DNA of 64,000 nucleotides from Gigantopelta aegis (lineage: Eukaryota; Mollusca; Gastropoda; Neomphalida; Peltospiridae), in NCBI RefSeq assembly GCF_016097555.1, contig NC_054704.1, positions 98,948,715 through 99,012,714 of the forward strand. The letters run 5' to 3'. Under the pieces are notes generated by a model. It was not told the DNA's origin. It ran no database searches and saw only the letters and a list, made by a program, of their open reading frames with translations. The number at the start of each line of letters is the position of its first letter. Positions within the stretch are counted from its first letter, which is position 1. The position numbers were made by a program, and so were the translations under genes. Below are positions 61,070 to 64,000 of the stretch, in pieces.

Positions 61070-63080
61070 TCAAATAATTTTGTAAATAGACTGTCAAAAT
61101 GGGCCTAACAAATTGATAATTTTAACAGACATCTAGAATTTTGTGCAATTAAATGTCTTGCTTACCATAAACATATTCAGTGTCACTAATACATGTAGTT
61201 GCATTCACAGATCTTAAATGGTAGATTAAAAAAAAGAAGTTTAATTTAATAAATTTAATTAATATATTTTAAAACATGCCAAGAGATGAACATCCATAGA
61301 TGAAATTTTAAACCAAGTTTCTTTAATGTAGGACTTATAGTTTATAAAATATTTAGCTCAGTGTGAAATTTTACTGTTGAGCTCAATGCAAATGTTATTT
61401 TGACCAGTAACTTTGACAACAACAGCTAACTTGCCAGTCTCACCTTGATGGGCCGATACAATTTTGGTTCCTTCCAATGCAGATAGACCTGTCCCGCCAG
61501 AACCGTGGTGAGAATGACGGCAAAGCTAAAACCCATCATCTCTATCAGGTAGAATATTTTCTCAAAATTCTGCATCGCGAGAACAAGGATCATCTGCAAT
61601 AGACAGAATTAATGTTTAATGACACCTCAATACAAAAATATATTATCTTTTGTTTGGTTGCCAGGTTTCAAATATTATCAAACTTACTCTAGCAGCCACC
61701 TGAGTTAAAAGGCGATTTTTACTTTCTCAAACCATCTAATATAGTATAAACCAGCCTGTGTTATGCAGCCACTTGTGTTGAGAGGCCACATTTGTATTCT
61801 CCCAAATCATCTAATATAGAATATACTGACCTGTATTAAGCAGCCACCTATCTTAAATGTTAACCTTTTGATACTCACTTAGTGGCTGCTTTGCATAGAT
61901 TTGACTGTATATGAATATGATTATTTACATTATAAAATAAGTTATATAATTATGTAAACATGTAGAAATACTGTGTGAGCCTATGAGAAATGAAAATCTG
62001 CATAATAAGAAACAATAGTATATACTGATGGGATTTGATCTTACCACACAGGTACACAATGACATTTGACAGTTAACAAACTATTAATGAGTTATGTACA
62101 CCCCACCCCCTCCCCAGAATTGGGTTAAGCCCTCCCACCCCATCCCCAGAATTGGATCAAGCCCTCCCACCCCATCCCCAGAATTGGGTTAAGCCCCCCA
62201 CCTCATCCCCATGAGTATCGGTTTTCTTTACATACACATGAAAACAAACACAAACCTCAGTATCAATTATTACTAATAATATTTTCCACAACAGTCAATT
62301 ATGAGTTTTTATAATTGATCATGACATCAGTAGAGTTCTTACAATAACAATAAGTGATGGCGCAGGTGTCAGCTGTTTCTTGGTAATCATGGAAACCACA
62401 CACGGAAGGTGATTATTTTTGGCTCCGACGTAGAATAATCTGAAAAACAGGAACATACCTGTGAACATTAAATTATTTCAGAGTAAAGGCTAACAAATTA
62501 AAGAAGAAAACAACTTGCAGGCAGCAGTCTTATGTATAAAGATTTTCTCTGAAGTTCCAAGGGCTACAACTCTGTCAAAAATAGATAGATTCCATTTCTG
62601 ACAGTTATGGCCCTTGAATAAATTCTCAGCTATCTTGAGGCATTGCAAAAAAAACAATAAAAAGTCTGAAAACTATGTGGGACAGACAGACGGAGACGAT
62701 ACATATAGTCCCCTCCAATGAGTTAACTCATTCCAGCCAGTGCACTGCGACTGGTATATCAAAGGTTGTGGTATGTGTTATCCTGTCTGTTGGATGGTGC
62801 ATATAAAAGATCCCTTGCTAATAATGTTGATAAACCTTTAAAAAATGTATTATTTTACTGTTAATGGGTGTAATTAAAAAATATTTTTTTTAGTAAATTA
62901 CTATTAATGGACATATCAAATTGCTGTATCTATCTGTTATTGGACGTAACAGTTACAGAAGGCTAAGACAACAAACCTGGACATTGAAAGACAGGACCCA
63001 TTGATACCTCCAATCACAGACGCTGCAATCAGTACCGGCATGATGTACTGAAGGGCTGTCACAGTTTGCTGGCTGAATGT
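58844..63080 (-). CDS. SLC7-family amino-acid transporter light chain, 3' part
   Basis: Five exons in window (minus): 63080-62977, 62439-62343, 61593-61444, 60581-60407, 58965-58844, giving 215 C-terminal residues in one frame with GT-AG junctions. The order matches LAT/b(0,+)AT-type APC transporters: the NGSC-SMSRLFYVGAKN motif, TKKQLTPAPSLIVI, then hydrophobic membrane segments (LVLAMQNFEKIFYLIE; FSFAVILTTVLAGQVYL; a segment around PIVMFLVSCVILALTVY; LMTVGLMALGLPVYAVGVYW) and a basic cytoplasmic tail. Such proteins exchange amino acids at the plasma membrane, usually bound to an SLC3 heavy chain. The half that would carry the conserved heavy-chain Cys lies beyond the right edge. I cannot say which SLC7 member this is. 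Confidence 0.9.
59895..60240 (-). mobile_element. tRNA-derived SINE with extra partial units
   Basis: The best copy (60240-60140, minus) reads ATTAGCTCAGTTGGTAGAGC, a GGACTCTCACACTAAGGG anticodon-like region and GGTTTGAATCC. Degenerate repeats of the B-box half (GGTTCGAATCCCATCAGTGG) follow at about 60030-59980 and 59955-59910. The acceptor ends do not pair, so it is not a working tRNA gene. Confidence 0.75.
60407..60581 (-). CDS. SLC7 transporter exon (last membrane segments)
   Basis: 175 bases, acceptor TTTCTTACAG, donor CTAG|GTCAGT; LHVSIPIVMFLVSCVILAL to WSKPAGVNKVL. Confidence 0.92.
61006..61066. repeat. (TA)n microsatellite
   Basis: About 60 bases of TA, in an SLC7 intron. Confidence 0.97.
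61444..61593 (-). CDS. SLC7 transporter exon (membrane segments)
   Basis: 150 bases, acceptor TTGCAG, donor AAG|GTGAGA; MILVLAMQNFEKIFYLIEMM to WKEPKLYRPIK. Confidence 0.92.
61675..61895. repeat. Imperfect tandem repeat, about 2.5 units of 80 bp
   Basis: GCAGCCAC(C/T)TG and CA(T/A)CTAATATAG(T/A)AT recur at about 80-base steps, in an SLC7 intron. Confidence 0.75.
62099..62213. repeat. Minisatellite, about 3.5 units of 33 bp
   Basis: CCCACCCCATCCCCAGAATT followed by GGGTTAAGCC, in an SLC7 intron. Confidence 0.95.
62343..62439 (-). CDS. SLC7 transporter exon (LFYVGAK)
   Basis: 97 bases, acceptor GTTTTTCAG, donor ATT|GTAAGA; LFYVGAKNNHLPCVVSM to LTPAPSLIVI. Confidence 0.92.
62547..62720. repeat. 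Dispersed repeat R1 fragment
   Basis: It ends GGGACAGACAGACGGAGACG and CATATAGTCCCCTCC, as at 19480-19515. Confidence 0.75.
62735..62826 (+). mobile_element. SINE family S1 body fragment
   Basis: CCAGCCAGTGCACTGCGACTGG through GTGCATATAAAAGATCCCTT (positions 62733-62820). Confidence 0.8.
62977..63080 (-). CDS. SLC7 transporter exon (TFSQQ to SMS)
   Basis: 104 bases, acceptor TTATCTTCAG, donor CCAG|GTTTGT; TFSQQTVTALQYIMPVL, then GINGSCLSMS. Confidence 0.9.
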
Positions 63081-63638
63081 CTGAAGATAAACAACACAGT
63101 CATACTGACTCTAGCATCAAAATAAATTAATATATTTGTCCTCGTCTTATAAAGTCTTGTACTTGCTGGCCCAACCCTCTCTCACCACATTCTTAAAAAC
63201 TCCTAAATCTTCTACCATCAGATCCTAAACAGAAATATATATATATATGTAGTTAATGTTTTGTTTATAGCTGTTTCTATCTGTATTTACCTGTTTAAGA
63301 TTGTTGTGACATCAGGTCTTGATCAGCTGTTTGTTATGGTATCATATTTCAAATGCCGACTGTCTAATTTAAGAGTTGATTGTATTTACAAATAACTGTT
63401 AATAGTTCCGCCCAACATGGCTGTCGTGTATTGACGTGCATTTGCTACACTCCCGATAGCCTTGAGTTTATACCAATTACAACGCTGGCTATTTCCAAGG
63501 TTTGCCGTTTATTTGATGATAGATATTGTTGAGCTTGTCTGTGTTTGTAATTTCACTGTATTTTATAAATTCTGTACATAAATGGCTACAATAGTATGTG
63601 ATCACTGAAGCGAAGCCCAGTGTGAATGTTAAAAGGTG

Positions 63639-64000
63639 ATGGGTCGAAAAAAGAACCAGCATAAGCGTAAGAAAGTGATGGACTCAACTGATTCAAGTCA
63701 AGGTGAGAGTTTTGAACTATCTTCAACACAGAACACTACAATGAGTAAAAAAAATACGGAAGGGGATTCAAAAACTTCCGCGGGCAGTTCTGATCATATG
63801 GAGAAACAAAAGTCAACAGACCAGACTACCATGAAAATGTTTACTACTGATTCTCAGATCCAAGCATTACATAAAAAAATCAACACATTGACAGAAATGC
63901 TGGTGACAAAAGAAATGTTCAATTTGGAAATAACAAATTTAAAATCAGATATTGTCCAGTCACTGACATCAAAAATAAATGAACTTGAAGGGCGGATGTT
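63639..64000 (+). CDS. Start of a LINE ORF1-type protein, runs off the window
   Basis: The frame is open from ATG 63639 to the window end (120 codons). It begins MGRKKNQHKRKKVMDSTDSS, very basic, then a Ser/Thr-rich stretch. From about residue 70 there is a heptad-patterned coiled coil (LHKKINTLTEMLVTKEMFN, LEITNLKSDIVQSLTSKI). This is the layout of ORF1 nucleic-acid-binding proteins of L1/Tx1-like LINEs. A probable 5' leader precedes it from about 63390 (GGCTGTCGTGTATTGACG). It lies in or beyond an SLC7 intron, opposite strand. A host gene first exon is the alternative. Confidence 0.55.
   Translation, partial: MGRKKNQHKRKKVMDSTDSSQGESFELSSTQNTTMSKKNTEGDSKTSAGSSDHMEKQKSTDQTTMKMFTTDSQIQALHKKINTLTEMLVTKEMFNLEITNLKSDIVQSLTSKINELEGRM

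Overview
This is a window of AT-rich, repeat-dense animal nuclear DNA, most likely from a mollusc. The organism call is an inference. It rests on intron-split metazoan genes and on several tRNA-derived SINE families and TTAA-type MITEs of a kind I associate with molluscan genomes. I saw no bacterial operon, no CRISPR array and no LTR-flanked or virus-like element.

Two host genes are clear, both on the minus strand. A complete UBE3A (E6AP-type HECT ubiquitin ligase) occupies about 29.9-43.2 kb. Its 9 coding exons, plus an upstream exon that supplies the first two bases of the ATG, join in consistent phase to about 869 residues, close to human UBE3A. It has the AZUL zinc finger at the N terminus and the catalytic cysteine 32 residues from the C terminus. 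The second gene is the 3' half of an SLC7-family amino-acid transporter light chain (58.8-63.1 kb, five exons); the rest lies beyond the right edge. Two small plus-strand reading frames at 3.8 and 10.0 kb are diverged copies of one gene that I do not recognise.

Layout: 0-2.5 kb, decayed LINE; 3.8-10.3 kb, the small paralogues around a 138-bp satellite; 11.4-14.6 kb, a LINE between 299-bp direct repeats; 15.8-22.6 kb, two Tc1/mariner elements, one carrying a SINE and one sitting in a LINE; 22.9-29.9 kb, noncoding DNA downstream of UBE3A; 29.9-43.2 kb, UBE3A; 43.2-51 kb, foldback and TTAA elements and a decayed hAT-type gene; 52.9-57.7 kb, a Mutator-like transposon with a transposase, an opposite-strand His-Cys-box (I-PpoI-like) nuclease frame and 462-bp direct repeats; 58-63 kb, the SLC7 gene; 63.6 kb to the end, the start of a LINE ORF1.

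The most unusual theme is tandem arrays that overlap gene boundaries. One UBE3A intron array repeats the end of an exon plus its 5' splice site about 17 times. Another repeats a 3' splice site plus the first exon bases 5 times. A third array, behind the small gene at 3.8 kb, repeats its last codons.
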